The notes under the pieces: generated by a model | Database searches by the model: none | What the model was told of the DNA's origin: nothing | Seen by the model: the letters and a program-made list of their open reading frames with translations, nothing else | Shown: piece after piece, positions 1 through 8,886 of the stretch | Numbering within the stretch: the stretch's first letter is position 1 | Layout of the letters: each line of letters starts with the position of its first letter | Made by a program: the position numbers and the translations under genes | From: Candidatus Hydrogenedentota bacterium | GTDB lineage: Bacteria; Hydrogenedentota; Hydrogenedentia; Hydrogenedentales; SLHB01 | Direction of reading: 5' to 3' | Assembly: GCA_016215105.1 (NCBI GenBank) | Contig: JACRLJ010000119.1 | Coordinates: forward strand, 1 to 44,113 | Length of the DNA: 44,113 bases

Positions 1-408
1 CTGCGCTAACCGGCCGCTTTCGCCGTTTCCGTCAACTGAGCACCCCTCGTTTGACGATTCGACACCCCTTCCCCAGCCTGCCAGGCCCCGCTCCCACCAA
101 CCCAGACCTCAGCCCGTCTGCGGAGCGCAGTCAACCATTTCCCCTCGTCTCGCGCCCGCGCGCTCCCCGTCAGAGCCACCGAATTCCGTCACATTCCCGC
201 AATTTCCCCGGTCTTCCCGCCGCCACACCCGAAACACCTGACCCTTATATATGGGGGCGTATCGCGAGGCGCCCGTTTCCGCCAAGACGATTTCCTTTCT
301 CGGGCCGCCATCTTGCAAATTAGCCACGAGGCGTTTTATATTGCGCATCTGTTCGGTGTGACCAGAAGCAGCGCATCAAGAGTAGTCATTTTCGCCCGGG
401 AGTAACGA
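1..408. other. Upstream region, no gene recognised
   Basis: I see no convincing gene here. The open frames present are proline/arginine-rich and look like chance reading of C-rich DNA. The last 20 bases hold the ribosome binding site of the exonuclease gene (GGGAG, 7 bases before its ATG). An AT-rich stretch near 245-252 (TATATATG) and another near 332-342 could belong to a promoter, but neither has a good partner element at the right spacing. Confidence 0.5.
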
Positions 409-1170
409 ATGCCGCGCATAATTTCGTGGAACGTCAATGGAATTCGAGCAATATCCCAGAAGGGTTTCTTCGACTGGCTGGGACAGGAACAGCCGGACTT
501 TTTGTGCGTCCAGGAGACCAAGGCCCAGCCCGACCAGCTTACCGAAGCCATCCTCGCCCCAAAAGGCTACCGGTCGGTATGGCATTCCGCCCAACGCAAG
601 GGCTACAGCGGTGTCGCAACCTACTTCAAGAAGGAGCCCCTCTCCGTAACCGACATGGGCATCAGCGACTACGACTGCGAGGGCCGCGTACAGGCGCTCG
701 AGTACAAGAACTTCACCCTCATCAACGCCTACTTCCCCAACAGCCAGGAGGAACGCGCCCGCATCCACTACAAAGTCGGCTTCTGTAATGAAATGATCAA
801 CTTTTGCGATAGACTCGTCAAGGACGGTAAGAACATCATCCTCTGCGGCGACTACAACATCGCGCATCAGCCGATTGACCTTGCGCGGCCCAAGGAAAAC
901 GAAAACAGCGCCGGCTATTACATCGAAGAGCGCGAAAGTATGGCGAAATTTCTCCAAGCCGGGTACGTGGACACCTTCCGGCACTTCACGAAGGACCCCG
1001 GCCACTACACGTGGTGGTCCTACCGCGGCGGCGCCCGCGAACGCAACGTCGGCTGGAGAATTGACTACCACTGCGTCAACAAGGACTTCATCAAGAAGGT
1101 GAAAGACTCCCACATCCTCCCCCACGTCATGGGCTCCGACCATTGCCCCGTGTCGGTAACCGTACAGTGA
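409..1170 (+). CDS. xth: Exodeoxyribonuclease III
   Basis: Base-excision-repair nuclease of the exonuclease III/AP-endonuclease family. It cuts DNA at abasic sites and degrades duplex DNA 3' to 5' using a divalent metal, in the cytoplasm. The 253-residue protein spans the whole endonuclease/exonuclease/phosphatase fold. Visible motifs are WNVNGIR (7-13), the metal-binding Glu of QETK (E36), GDYN (D148, N150), the GWRIDY segment and the C-terminal SDHCPV with the catalytic Asp-His pair (D244/H245). Length is normal for the shorter branch of the family. The ATG at 409 has GGGAG 7 bases upstream and the protein begins directly with the conserved first strand, so the start is secure. The next gene begins 8 bases after the stop, so the two are probably co-transcribed. 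Confidence 0.96.
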   Translation: MPRIISWNVNGIRAISQKGFFDWLGQEQPDFLCVQETKAQPDQLTEAILAPKGYRSVWHSAQRKGYSGVATYFKKEPLSVTDMGISDYDCEGRVQALEYKNFTLINAYFPNSQEERARIHYKVGFCNEMINFCDRLVKDGKNIILCGDYNIAHQPIDLARPKENENSAGYYIEERESMAKFLQAGYVDTFRHFTKDPGHYTWWSYRGGARERNVGWRIDYHCVNKDFIKKVKDSHILPHVMGSDHCPVSVTVQ

Positions 1171-1178
1171 GGTCATCC

Positions 1179-1760
1179 ATGAAATCGCGAGTCACGACGA
1201 AACAAGGCGACCAGGGCCAGACCCGCGCCCTGAGCGGCGACCGCTACTCAAAATCCCACCTCATCATGGAATGCGTCGGCAGCGTGGACGAATTGCGCGC
1301 TCAAACGGCCCTGGTACGCCTGCTCGTGCTCCAGGAAAAGCCCCAAGCCCACGAGCACATCGCCGAGTTCCTGTTCTGGTTGCTGCACACCTATTTCCTG
1401 GTGGGAACCGAATGCAGCGATCCGATGGTGAAGCATCCCGAATACCGCAAGGCGGCGCTAGCGCAAACGCACGTCGATCGCCTCGAAGCTGAACAGATGG
1501 ACATGGAAGCCAAGCTCAAGCTCAGCCGCAAATTCATCGTATCCGCGTCAAACGTCGTTTCCGCGCACGTGGACATCGCCGCCACCCTCGCCCGCCGCCT
1601 CGAACGCAACGTTGTCCGCCTCAAGGAAGCCTACCCGGAGTTTGACGTAACATTACTGCTTATCTACCTCAACCGTCTCAGTGATACACTCTACATCCTC
1701 GCCCGCTACCTTGACGGCAAGTCGATTACCCCTGTTGACTACTCCGTCCTGGAACGATAG
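1179..1760 (+). CDS. PduO-type ATP:cob(I)alamin adenosyltransferase, divergent
   Basis: Probably transfers the adenosyl group of ATP to cob(I)alamin to make coenzyme B12. The 193-residue protein shows the family frame: an N-terminal TKQGDQGQT segment (TKxGDxGxT pattern), then a GSVDEL segment, an ARRLER stretch that keeps the Arg-Arg-x-Glu-Arg spacing of the nucleotide site, and a C-terminal NRLSDTLYILAR that matches the family's last helix. The usual FxLPGG loop is replaced by FIVSAS, so the enzyme may be divergent or have another activity. I chose the ATG at 1179 because GAGG sits 6 bases upstream and overlaps the xth stop; an upstream in-frame start at 1143 would overlap xth and adds no conserved sequence. 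No B12-dependent enzyme or other cobalamin gene is in view. Confidence 0.75.
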   Translation: MKSRVTTKQGDQGQTRALSGDRYSKSHLIMECVGSVDELRAQTALVRLLVLQEKPQAHEHIAEFLFWLLHTYFLVGTECSDPMVKHPEYRKAALAQTHVDRLEAEQMDMEAKLKLSRKFIVSASNVVSAHVDIAATLARRLERNVVRLKEAYPEFDVTLLLIYLNRLSDTLYILARYLDGKSITPVDYSVLER

Positions 1761-1777
1761 CCGCCCTCGGATGACCC

Positions 1778-1804
1778 GATCCGTCTGATCCGTCCGACCC
1801 GTCC
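1778..1804. repeat. Three tandem copies of a 9-bp unit
   Basis: GATCCGTCT, GATCCGTCC and GACCCGTCC follow one another without a spacer just after the adenosyltransferase stop. The units differ by one or two bases. It looks like a small slippage-type repeat in the spacer. I know of no function. Confidence 0.8.
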
Positions 1805-1921
1805 GGCACTTGCGCAAAACCACGTCTCGCCCTATAGTTACCACAGGGTTTGGCCTTCGACTTACACGGCACAGTGCGTTGAGCGCGGCCTTTGACGGCC
1901 ATTCCCGGGAGGTCTCTCACG

Positions 1922-4219
1922 CTGCCCGCAGAACGAAAGCGCGCGCCCGTGATGGCGCTCTTCGTCGGACTTAGCGTCCTCGGCGTATCCTCCTGCCTAC
2001 CCGCTGAAGCCGCTTCACCGCAGCCCGCACCTGCGGCTGCAACGGTGACATTCGGCGAGGACGGGAACGATCTGTTCATAAAATGGCAGGGTGACGAGTC
2101 CATCGGGTTCCGTATCGCCAAGAACAAAGGCGTGTTCTCGTCGCCGATCCGCGTCACGGTCGGTGACAAAGCCCTCGATTTCGGGGGCTTCTACGCCCAG
2201 TTCAACAAACTCCAGGATGGACTGACCTCCGAACTGACCCGTTGTGCTATCGAGGACAACCGCGTCCGCGTCGTCCACACACTGCGCCATTCGTCCCTGC
2301 CTTCTCCCGTTACGATAACCTTCACGCTATGGATGGAGTCCCAGGATAGGGCGTTGCGCATCGAAGTGGAGACTGCCGGTGACGGAGCCCACCTCGACCG
2401 GCTGGGTCTGGGCGATCATCACGGGGCTGGCCTGGCAGCCAAACGCATGTTCTTCGGACGCATGTATGTCCTCGACGAGCCCAAGGCCTTCGAGGTCGAG
2501 CACAACTACAACACCTGCAAGTTCTGGTGTTGGACCATGGCCAACGGCCTTACCGAACTACAGGCTACCGACGGCCCCGCCAAGGGTTTCCGCTACGAGC
2601 CCGAAGCCGGCCGCTACGACCTCTTCACGTACTGCGAATCGCCCATTCGCTACAAGCTCTTATTCACGGGAAAGAGCCCGCAGGACGCCATCGCGGAGTA
2701 TCGAAACACCGTCACGATTCCCGCTCCACCAACCCTCTCCCAGTTGCCGGGACGCGTCGGAGTCATGACGGCCTACCCCATCATGGAGCGCTACGAGGAT
2801 TTCCTAGAGGAGTTCACCGGACGCGGCGCACGCGACTTCGTGTGGCTTTCGTATTGTCCGACGCCGGGTGACCGTCAACGGGTCGAGAAATACGGAGCTA
2901 TATACGCCACCTACGACACCTATCTCGACATCTTCAAAGAGGGAATTCGCGGGGCCGAAGGCTGGACGCCGGAAATGGTTCAGTATCGGGACAACGGCAA
3001 GATGGTTCGGGGCTACTGGTCGTCGACATGGTTGTTGCCTGACCTCTACGTCAAGATGGCGACCACCCGCGTAATGGGCGTGTTCGGCCGCGAATACCGC
3101 AATGACAGCGGCGAAAACGACTTCATCAAGACCCCCGCCACGCGCTTCTCCAACCTGGCCATCACCAAGGAAGAGGTCGGCCCAAATGGGCTGTACCTCG
3201 ACGTACACGCGTCCAAGGCAACGCACCATTTCTATGACTACCAACACAACCATCACCCCGCCCACGAACACCTTCAGGGTGAGAGGAAGCTGTTCGACTT
3301 TGCCCGCGAATACCTAGGCAACGTCCCCATCTGGTCCGAAGGCGGTGGCGAGGACTATGCCGGCATTATGGATGGCGGTTGGTTCATGGACTGGCGTCCC
3401 CCGGACGAGCTGGGCATCCGCAGCGCGAAATGGCAGTACTACCCGTTCATCGACCAGATCCATCGCGAACGCATGCTCAACATGAGCATCTACTATCCAC
3501 TGGACCACTATGATCCAGACATGGTCAATGCGGCCATTCTGTTCGGGCGGCCGCAGGCCATCTCAGTCTACTCCGGGACACCCCAAGACGATGTCAGCGG
3601 CCGTATGCAGGTCTATTATATGACCAAGGCATTTCACAAGATGCTCGGTCTCAGCCGTATGGAGCGCACTGATTTCGCGGATGACGACATTGACCGCTGC
3701 ATTGTCTCGTATTCCAACGGCGCCCGAGTCTGGTCAAACCGAAGCAAAATGACTTGGGACATTGAAGGCTACACGCTTCCACCCTTGGGCTATCTGGTGA
3801 AGGGTCCAAATGACTTCCTCGAGTATCGCGCCACAAAAAATGGCGAGACCGTGGACGTGGTACAGTCCAACGACTACGAGTACTTCTCGAGTCCGAAAAG
3901 CATGAACTTCGGTCCAGTCACGACGAGTGGCGCCATAGCCATCACGACCCAACCCGACCGCATTACGATCTATGAAATCAAGAAACCGGGCGGACTGGAA
4001 CTTCACCTCGGAGCCATCCGTGGAACCCATATCGGCCAAGAGGCCATCCAGGAATTCGCCGTGCTGACGCGCGGCCGCAAGATCGAGATACCGTTCCCCG
4101 ACTTTCGTCAGCCCTTCGATTCCTCACAGAACGGCGAATTGGGTAACCTGATCCGCGTCGGTACCGTGGAAATGCGCGAAGTCGTACGCTATGAAGTGCT
4201 TATCAAGTCAAAATCTTGA
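1922..4219 (+). CDS. Secreted/lipoprotein glycoside hydrolase-like protein (GH101-like)
   Basis: Large exported protein, 765 residues from the start chosen here. After a basic n-region (ERKR) comes a hydrophobic stretch ending in VSSC, which resembles a lipobox, so it is probably a lipoprotein. A beta-rich N-terminal half (about 40-270) is followed by a barrel-like region with YLDV (D427) and WSEGGGED (E473). Their spacing resembles the nucleophile and acid/base of GH101-type endo-alpha-N-acetylgalactosaminidases and DUF5696-like proteins. A C-terminal beta region ends the protein. Family assignment is inference from these motifs. The start is unusual: GGGAGG at 1907-1912 lies 9 bases before a CTG codon at 1922, giving a complete signal peptide. 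A TTG at 1892 lacks a ribosome site, and GTG/ATG at 1949/1952 would remove the basic n-region. Confidence 0.6.
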   Translation: MPAERKRAPVMALFVGLSVLGVSSCLPAEAASPQPAPAAATVTFGEDGNDLFIKWQGDESIGFRIAKNKGVFSSPIRVTVGDKALDFGGFYAQFNKLQDGLTSELTRCAIEDNRVRVVHTLRHSSLPSPVTITFTLWMESQDRALRIEVETAGDGAHLDRLGLGDHHGAGLAAKRMFFGRMYVLDEPKAFEVEHNYNTCKFWCWTMANGLTELQATDGPAKGFRYEPEAGRYDLFTYCESPIRYKLLFTGKSPQDAIAEYRNTVTIPAPPTLSQLPGRVGVMTAYPIMERYEDFLEEFTGRGARDFVWLSYCPTPGDRQRVEKYGAIYATYDTYLDIFKEGIRGAEGWTPEMVQYRDNGKMVRGYWSSTWLLPDLYVKMATTRVMGVFGREYRNDSGENDFIKTPATRFSNLAITKEEVGPNGLYLDVHASKATHHFYDYQHNHHPAHEHLQGERKLFDFAREYLGNVPIWSEGGGEDYAGIMDGGWFMDWRPPDELGIRSAKWQYYPFIDQIHRERMLNMSIYYPLDHYDPDMVNAAILFGRPQAISVYSGTPQDDVSGRMQVYYMTKAFHKMLGLSRMERTDFADDDIDRCIVSYSNGARVWSNRSKMTWDIEGYTLPPLGYLVKGPNDFLEYRATKNGETVDVVQSNDYEYFSSPKSMNFGPVTTSGAIAITTQPDRITIYEIKKPGGLELHLGAIRGTHIGQEAIQEFAVLTRGRKIEIPFPDFRQPFDSSQNGELGNLIRVGTVEMREVVRYEVLIKSKS

Positions 4220-4399
4220 CTTCCACGCCCCGGATTGTTACAGTCCCCCACTCTAGATCCCCTGGATTTGCGTGGCCTCTGACCAACTCGGTGTCCATTC
4301 AGAAGCATCTGTTTTGTACCGAGTTACGTTGGGTTGGATCGGGTGTTGGTGAGTGGCGCGCGACGTTATCGTAGTTTGCGGAGCGGTCTTTACCCCAAC

Positions 4400-5416
4400 A
4401 TGACACTAGAAGAGTCCATTTCCCTTCTTGTTCAACGCCGCGATTTGACCGAAAGTCAGGCTGCGGACGCCATGCGTTCGTTCATGACGGGCGTGGCTAC
4501 TCCGGCGCAGATGGCCGGATTCCTTGTCGCCTTGCGCATGAAGGGCGAAACCATCGACGAGATTACCGGGTTCGCCAAGACCATGAGGGAGCTCGCCACC
4601 CGCGTCCCGACGTCGCGCCGTCCGCTTGTGGACACCTGTGGAACCGGCGGAGCCCAGTCCGGAACCTTCAACATCTCGACCACGGCGGCGTTTGTGGTGG
4701 CGGGCGCCGGCGTAGCCGTAGCCAAGCACGGGAACCGCAGCGCGACCCGCCCCTGCGGCAGCGCCGACGTACTTGAAGCGCTCGGGGTGAATATCAACGC
4801 CAGCGCGGAAAAGGTCGGCGCGTGTATTGACCGCATCGGCATCGGCTTTCTCTTTGCGCGCAACCTGCACGGCGCCATGAAGCACGTAGCTGGTGTCCGC
4901 CAGGAACTGAAGATACGCACCGTGTTCAACATTCTCGGGCCACTCACCAACCCCGCCGGCGCCTGCGGCCAAGTCATGGGCGTGCCCGAAGCGCGGCTCG
5001 TAGAGCCGCTCGCGCGGGTTCTCAGTAATCTCGGTGTCCGCTGCGCGTATGTGGTCAACGGTTCGGATGGAATGGATGAATTGACCCTCTCCGGCGCGTC
5101 TTCGGTGGCCGAAGTCCAGAATGGAAAAGTTGCTGTATATGAGATGCGCCCCGAATTGTTAGGGTTGGCGCGGGCCCCGAAGGACGCCTTGCTCGGAAGC
5201 GATCCGGCAAGTAACGCGGCGCTGCTCCGGGAAGTACTTCAAGGAAAGCCCGGCCCGCATCGCGATGTCGTACTATATAACGCCGCCCCGGCCATAATGG
5301 CGGGCGAAGCCGCAAAGGACTGGGTCGAGGGCCTGAACTTGGCCCGCGCGTCCATTGACTCCGGCGCCGCCTTGGAGAAACTTGAGGCATTGATTAGGGA
5401 TTCCCATGATTCTTGA
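4400..5416 (+). CDS. trpD: Anthranilate phosphoribosyltransferase
   Basis: Second step of tryptophan synthesis: joins anthranilate and phosphoribosyl pyrophosphate to give phosphoribosylanthranilate, in the cytoplasm. The 338-residue protein has the helical N-terminal domain, the CGTGG phosphate loop near residue 79, the GNRS motif, the VRxELxIRTVFN(I/L)LGPL(T)NP stretch, and DGxDELT near the C-terminal half. Length is normal. I chose the ATG at 4400 because family members begin close to this MTLEESI sequence; an in-frame TTG at 4334 adds 22 unconserved residues. It is the first gene of a trpD-C-F-B-A operon whose genes all overlap. trpE and trpG are not in the window, so the anthranilate synthase must be encoded elsewhere. 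The 180-base leader shows no obvious Trp-codon attenuator peptide. Confidence 0.96.
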   Translation: MTLEESISLLVQRRDLTESQAADAMRSFMTGVATPAQMAGFLVALRMKGETIDEITGFAKTMRELATRVPTSRRPLVDTCGTGGAQSGTFNISTTAAFVVAGAGVAVAKHGNRSATRPCGSADVLEALGVNINASAEKVGACIDRIGIGFLFARNLHGAMKHVAGVRQELKIRTVFNILGPLTNPAGACGQVMGVPEARLVEPLARVLSNLGVRCAYVVNGSDGMDELTLSGASSVAEVQNGKVAVYEMRPELLGLARAPKDALLGSDPASNAALLREVLQGKPGPHRDVVLYNAAPAIMAGEAAKDWVEGLNLARASIDSGAALEKLEALIRDSHDS

Positions 5417-6188
5417 CGAAATCTGCGCATACAAGAGGGAAGAATTACAGCGCCGTATCGCGGCGGTTCCGTTGAAGGAGTTGCTCGAACAAGTAGAACA
5501 GGCCCGGCCTGCGCGGGACTTTCGCGCCGCGCTCCGCCTCGAGGGCATTAGTCTTATCGCCGAGGTTAAGCGCGCGTCGCCGGCCAAGGGAGTTCTCATG
5601 GCGGACCTGGACCCGGTCGAAGTCGCCGGCGCGTATGAACAAGGCGGGGCACGCGCCATTTCCGTGCTGACTGATGAGCGCTTCTTCAGAGGTTCGCTCG
5701 ATGATCTGACCACGGTGCATAAGCACGTCGCGGTACCGTGTTTGCGCAAGGACTTCACGATTGACGAATACCAGATCTACGAGGCCCGCGCCGCCGAGGC
5801 GGACGCCATCCTGCTTATTGTTGGAATCTTGTCCGACGAACAGATCAAGGACTACCTCGCTCTAGCTGTTTCTCTCGGCATGGCCGCGCTCGTGGAGACA
5901 CACGACGAAGCTGAGATCGAGCGCGCGCTTGCGGCCGGGGCGCGCATCATTGGAATCAATAACCGCAATCTCAAGACCTTTGAAGTAGATATCAACACCT
6001 CGATACGACTGAAGAAACTGGTGCCTGGCGGGAAAGTGCTCGTCAGCGAAAGTGGCATCCACACGCGCGAGCATGTCCGAATTCTGGAGAATGGCGGCGT
6101 TGACGCAATTCTCGTCGGCGAAGCGCTGGTTACCAGTAACGACATCAACGCAAAGATACGGGAACTGCTCGGGCGTGACGAGAGTTAA
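5406..6188 (+). CDS. trpC: Indole-3-glycerol phosphate synthase
   Basis: Closes the ring of carboxyphenylamino-deoxyribulose phosphate to indole-3-glycerol phosphate, the fourth step of tryptophan synthesis. A 260-residue beta/alpha barrel with the diagnostic elements: EVKRASPAKG (catalytic Lys, residues about 53-62), LRKDF (second Lys), INNRNLKTFEVD and VSESGI. It is a single-domain TrpC, not fused to TrpF as in enteric bacteria. The ATG at 5406 lies inside the last codons of trpD (11-base overlap), and its own end overlaps trpF by 14 bases, so the operon is translationally tight. Nothing is missing. Confidence 0.97.
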   Translation: MILDEICAYKREELQRRIAAVPLKELLEQVEQARPARDFRAALRLEGISLIAEVKRASPAKGVLMADLDPVEVAGAYEQGGARAISVLTDERFFRGSLDDLTTVHKHVAVPCLRKDFTIDEYQIYEARAAEADAILLIVGILSDEQIKDYLALAVSLGMAALVETHDEAEIERALAAGARIIGINNRNLKTFEVDINTSIRLKKLVPGGKVLVSESGIHTREHVRILENGGVDAILVGEALVTSNDINAKIRELLGRDES

Positions 6189-6798
6189 GATTTGCGGCAT
6201 AACCAATATCGAAGACGCTTTGGCCGCGTGCGAAGCGGGCGCTGACGCGTTGGGGTTCAACTTCGCGCCCGAGGCGCGCCGCCGCAATCGGTACATAGAT
6301 CCCGAAGAGGCGCAACGCATTATTGAACAGTTGCCGTCCTTCATTACCTCGGTGGCAGTATGCGTCAATGCCCCGGCGGAGGACATGCTGGAATACTTGG
6401 AGTTTGTGGATCGCGTTCAGTTGCACGGCGAAGAATCCGCGGAGGAGTGCCTCCCTTTCGCGGCGCGCGCCATCAAGGTCTTCCGAGCCGCCCCGGGATT
6501 CGCTCCAGAAAGCATGCTCGAATACCCGGCCACAACGTTTCTACTTGACGCCTACGTGCCTGACGCGCGGGGCGGCAGTGGGACAACTTGCGACTGGGAG
6601 TTGGCGCGCCGCGCGGTAGCCCTGGGCCGTCCACTTATACTGGCGGGAGGGCTTACGCCCGAAAATGTCGCCGAGGCGGTGCGCTCTGTAAAGCCGTACG
6701 CTGTGGATACCGCGGGAGGCGTCGAGAGCGCTCCCGGAAAGAAGGATCATGACCGAATTCGCGAGTTTATCCGCAATGCCAAGTTATCCGTTTCCTGA
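6175..6798 (+). CDS. trpF: Phosphoribosylanthranilate isomerase
   Basis: Third step of tryptophan synthesis: Amadori rearrangement of phosphoribosylanthranilate. A 207-residue beta/alpha barrel starting [10 protein letters not shown], where the Cys is the catalytic base. It contains VQLHGEE in the middle, FLLDAYV with the catalytic Asp, [10 protein letters not shown] and the final VDTAGGVES phosphate site. The frame is open upstream to 6052, but that part is the shadow of trpC. The GTG at 6175 places the first strand exactly at the amino end, as in the family, so I take GTG as the start. Overlaps trpC by 14 bases and trpB by up to 50. Confidence 0.95.
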   Translation: MTRVKICGITNIEDALAACEAGADALGFNFAPEARRRNRYIDPEEAQRIIEQLPSFITSVAVCVNAPAEDMLEYLEFVDRVQLHGEESAEECLPFAARAIKVFRAAPGFAPESMLEYPATTFLLDAYVPDARGGSGTTCDWELARRAVALGRPLILAGGLTPENVAEAVRSVKPYAVDTAGGVESAPGKKDHDRIREFIRNAKLSVS

Positions 6799-7981
6799 CA
6801 CGCAGGGCCACTTTGGCCAGTTCGGCGGAAAGTTCGTGCCGGAAACTCTGATGCCAGCCCTGACTGAACTGGAAGAAGTCTTCCATTCGGCGCAGGCCGA
6901 CCCCGAATTCCAGCGCACACTCTCCGATTACCAAGCCCACTACGTCGGCCGACCGACCCCGTTATACTTTGCAGCGCGCCTGACGGAACACCTGGGCGGC
7001 GCCAAAGTCTATCTCAAGCGCGAAGACCTCGCCCACACCGGCGCCCACAAGATCAACAACGCCCTTGGCCAAGTCTTGCTCGCCAAACGCATCGGAAAGA
7101 AACGCATCATCGCGGAAACCGGCGCCGGCCAGCACGGCGTGGCCACGGCTACCGCGTCGGCCCTGCTCGGTCTCGAGTGCGAAGTCTATATGGGCGCCGA
7201 AGATATCGAGCGGCAAAAGCTCAATGTCTTCCGCATGCGCCTGCTGGGCGCGAAAGTTACGTCCGTTACGTCGGGAACCAAGACACTCAAAGACGCCATT
7301 AACGAGGCACTGCGCGATTGGGTAACCACGGTCCGTAACACCCACTACGTCCTCGGCACCGTCCACGGTCCCCATCCCTTCCCGCTCATCTGCCGCGAGT
7401 TCCAGCGCGTTATCGGACGCGAAGCGCGCGAACAGATTCTTACCGAGGAAGGGAGACTCCCGGATCTGCTCATCGCCTGCGTCGGCGGGGGCAGCAACTC
7501 CATCGGCCTATTCTTCGACTTCATCGAGGATAAGACGGTGAAAATGATTGGCGTCGAGGCGGGCGGTGAGGGCCCTGAAACCGGTAGACACGCCGCGCGC
7601 TTCGCTGGCGGCGTTGTGGGAACCCTCCAGGGGGCCAAAAGTTACGTCCTTCAAGACAAGAATGGTCAAATCCTGGGTACGCACAGTGTCTCCGCGGGAC
7701 TGGATTACGCCAGCGTTGGCCCTGAACACGCCCATCTTCGCAGCACAGGCCGCGTCGCTTACACCTACGCCAACGACAACGACGCTCTCCAAGCGTTTCA
7801 ACTGCTCAGCCGGCTCGAAGGGATCATACCAGCGCTCGAGAGCGCCCACGCCGTGGCCCACGCCTGCCGGGTCGTGCCCACCTTGCCCAAAGATCAAATC
7901 GTCATCATCAACCTATCCGGACGGGGCGACAAAGATGTGCAGCAGGCCGCCAAATACATACTTCCCGGGGAGACGTTCTAG
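6749..7981 (+). CDS. trpB: Tryptophan synthase beta chain
   Basis: Pyridoxal-phosphate enzyme condensing indole with serine to give tryptophan; works as an alpha2-beta2 complex with TrpA. About 410 residues. Visible: [20 protein letters not shown] near the start, the PLP lysine in [13 protein letters not shown] (residues about 91-104), [10 protein letters not shown], the phosphate-binding GGGSNSIG, and the C-terminal LSGRGDKD. Two starts are possible. The ATG at 6749 has GAAGGA just upstream but overlaps trpF by 50 bases; the ATG at 6776 begins closer to the family's usual amino end but lacks a ribosome site. I list the former. The stop TAG shares a base with the trpA GTG start. Intact. Confidence 0.96.
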   Translation: MTEFASLSAMPSYPFPDTQGHFGQFGGKFVPETLMPALTELEEVFHSAQADPEFQRTLSDYQAHYVGRPTPLYFAARLTEHLGGAKVYLKREDLAHTGAHKINNALGQVLLAKRIGKKRIIAETGAGQHGVATATASALLGLECEVYMGAEDIERQKLNVFRMRLLGAKVTSVTSGTKTLKDAINEALRDWVTTVRNTHYVLGTVHGPHPFPLICREFQRVIGREAREQILTEEGRLPDLLIACVGGGSNSIGLFFDFIEDKTVKMIGVEAGGEGPETGRHAARFAGGVVGTLQGAKSYVLQDKNGQILGTHSVSAGLDYASVGPEHAHLRSTGRVAYTYANDNDALQAFQLLSRLEGIIPALESAHAVAHACRVVPTLPKDQIVIINLSGRGDKDVQQAAKYILPGETF

Positions 7982-8778
7982 TGAACCGTATCGAACAACG
8001 CTTCAAGTCCCTTGCCCAGCAGCGCAAAGCCGCTTTCATCCCCTATATCACCGCCGGAGACCCCACGCTTGAACTAACCGCTCGTTTGGTCCCGGAACTG
8101 GAGCGCGCGGGAGCCGATATCGTAGAACTCGGCGTTCCGTTTTCCGACCCGCTTGCGGACGGGGTCGTAAACCAGGAGGCCGCGCTGCGCGCATTGCGGC
8201 ACGATGTATCATTGCACGACATTTTGGCAATGGTAGGCAACCTGCGCAAGACCTGCCAGACACCGATAGTGCTTTTCACCTATTTCAACCCGATCCTCGC
8301 GTACGGCCTTGAGGGGTTCGCCCAAGACGCCGCCAGCGCCGGAGTGGACGGCGTCCTGTGCCTCGATCTACCTCCCGAGGAGGCGTCGGAATACTGCAAA
8401 CTGATGGACGCCCGGAATATCGCGACAATCTGGCTTATTGCGCCCACGACTCCCGAGCACCGGATTGAATTGATTGCCGGTATAGCGCGCGGTTTTATCT
8501 ACTACGTCTCGCGCACGGGCGTCACCGGCGAACGCGAATCCATGGACACTTCGATCAAAGATCAGGTCGCGGCAATCAAACGCCATACTTCCACGCCGGT
8601 TGCAGTGGGCTTCGGTATTTCCAAGCCGGCGCACGCCGCAGAAGTCGCATCTTGCGCGGACGGCGTCGTGGTCGGAAGCGCGATTGTCCGCCTCATGGGT
8701 CAGTTGGGCGATTCGCCGGAAATGATTCCGAAGGTTTGCGAATTCGTAAAATCCCTGGCTTCCGCCGCCAAGAGTTGA
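7981..8778 (+). CDS. trpA: Tryptophan synthase alpha chain
   Basis: Cleaves indole-3-glycerol phosphate to indole and glyceraldehyde phosphate, passing indole through a tunnel to TrpB. A 265-residue barrel containing FIPYITAGDP, the catalytic Glu in VELGVPFSDPLADG, the catalytic Asp in LCLDLPPEEA, YYVSRTGVTG and VGFGISKP. After PLADG the usual PTIQ is replaced by VVNQ, a mild departure next to the active site. Starts with GTG at 7981, sharing one base with the trpB stop (TAGTG), which implies translational coupling and equal amounts of the two chains. It is the last gene of the trp cluster; a 108-base spacer follows. Confidence 0.96.
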   Translation: MNRIEQRFKSLAQQRKAAFIPYITAGDPTLELTARLVPELERAGADIVELGVPFSDPLADGVVNQEAALRALRHDVSLHDILAMVGNLRKTCQTPIVLFTYFNPILAYGLEGFAQDAASAGVDGVLCLDLPPEEASEYCKLMDARNIATIWLIAPTTPEHRIELIAGIARGFIYYVSRTGVTGERESMDTSIKDQVAAIKRHTSTPVAVGFGISKPAHAAEVASCADGVVVGSAIVRLMGQLGDSPEMIPKVCEFVKSLASAAKS

Positions 8779-8886
8779 TGCCCGGCCAGCGCTTTGGTTG
8801 CGCCGCGCGGCCAATGTCCGTATATTTCCCGGTAGTGTGCCATAATTCCTAAGTCGCATGCAGACCGGTAAACTCGTGGAGAACGA

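Noticed and set aside
51-323. 90-codon frame in the first 400 bases
   Set aside because: Pro/Arg-rich composition of a C-rich spacer; no ribosome site.
376-1176. Reverse-strand frame opposite exonuclease III
   Set aside because: Shadow of a strongly conserved gene; no family motif.
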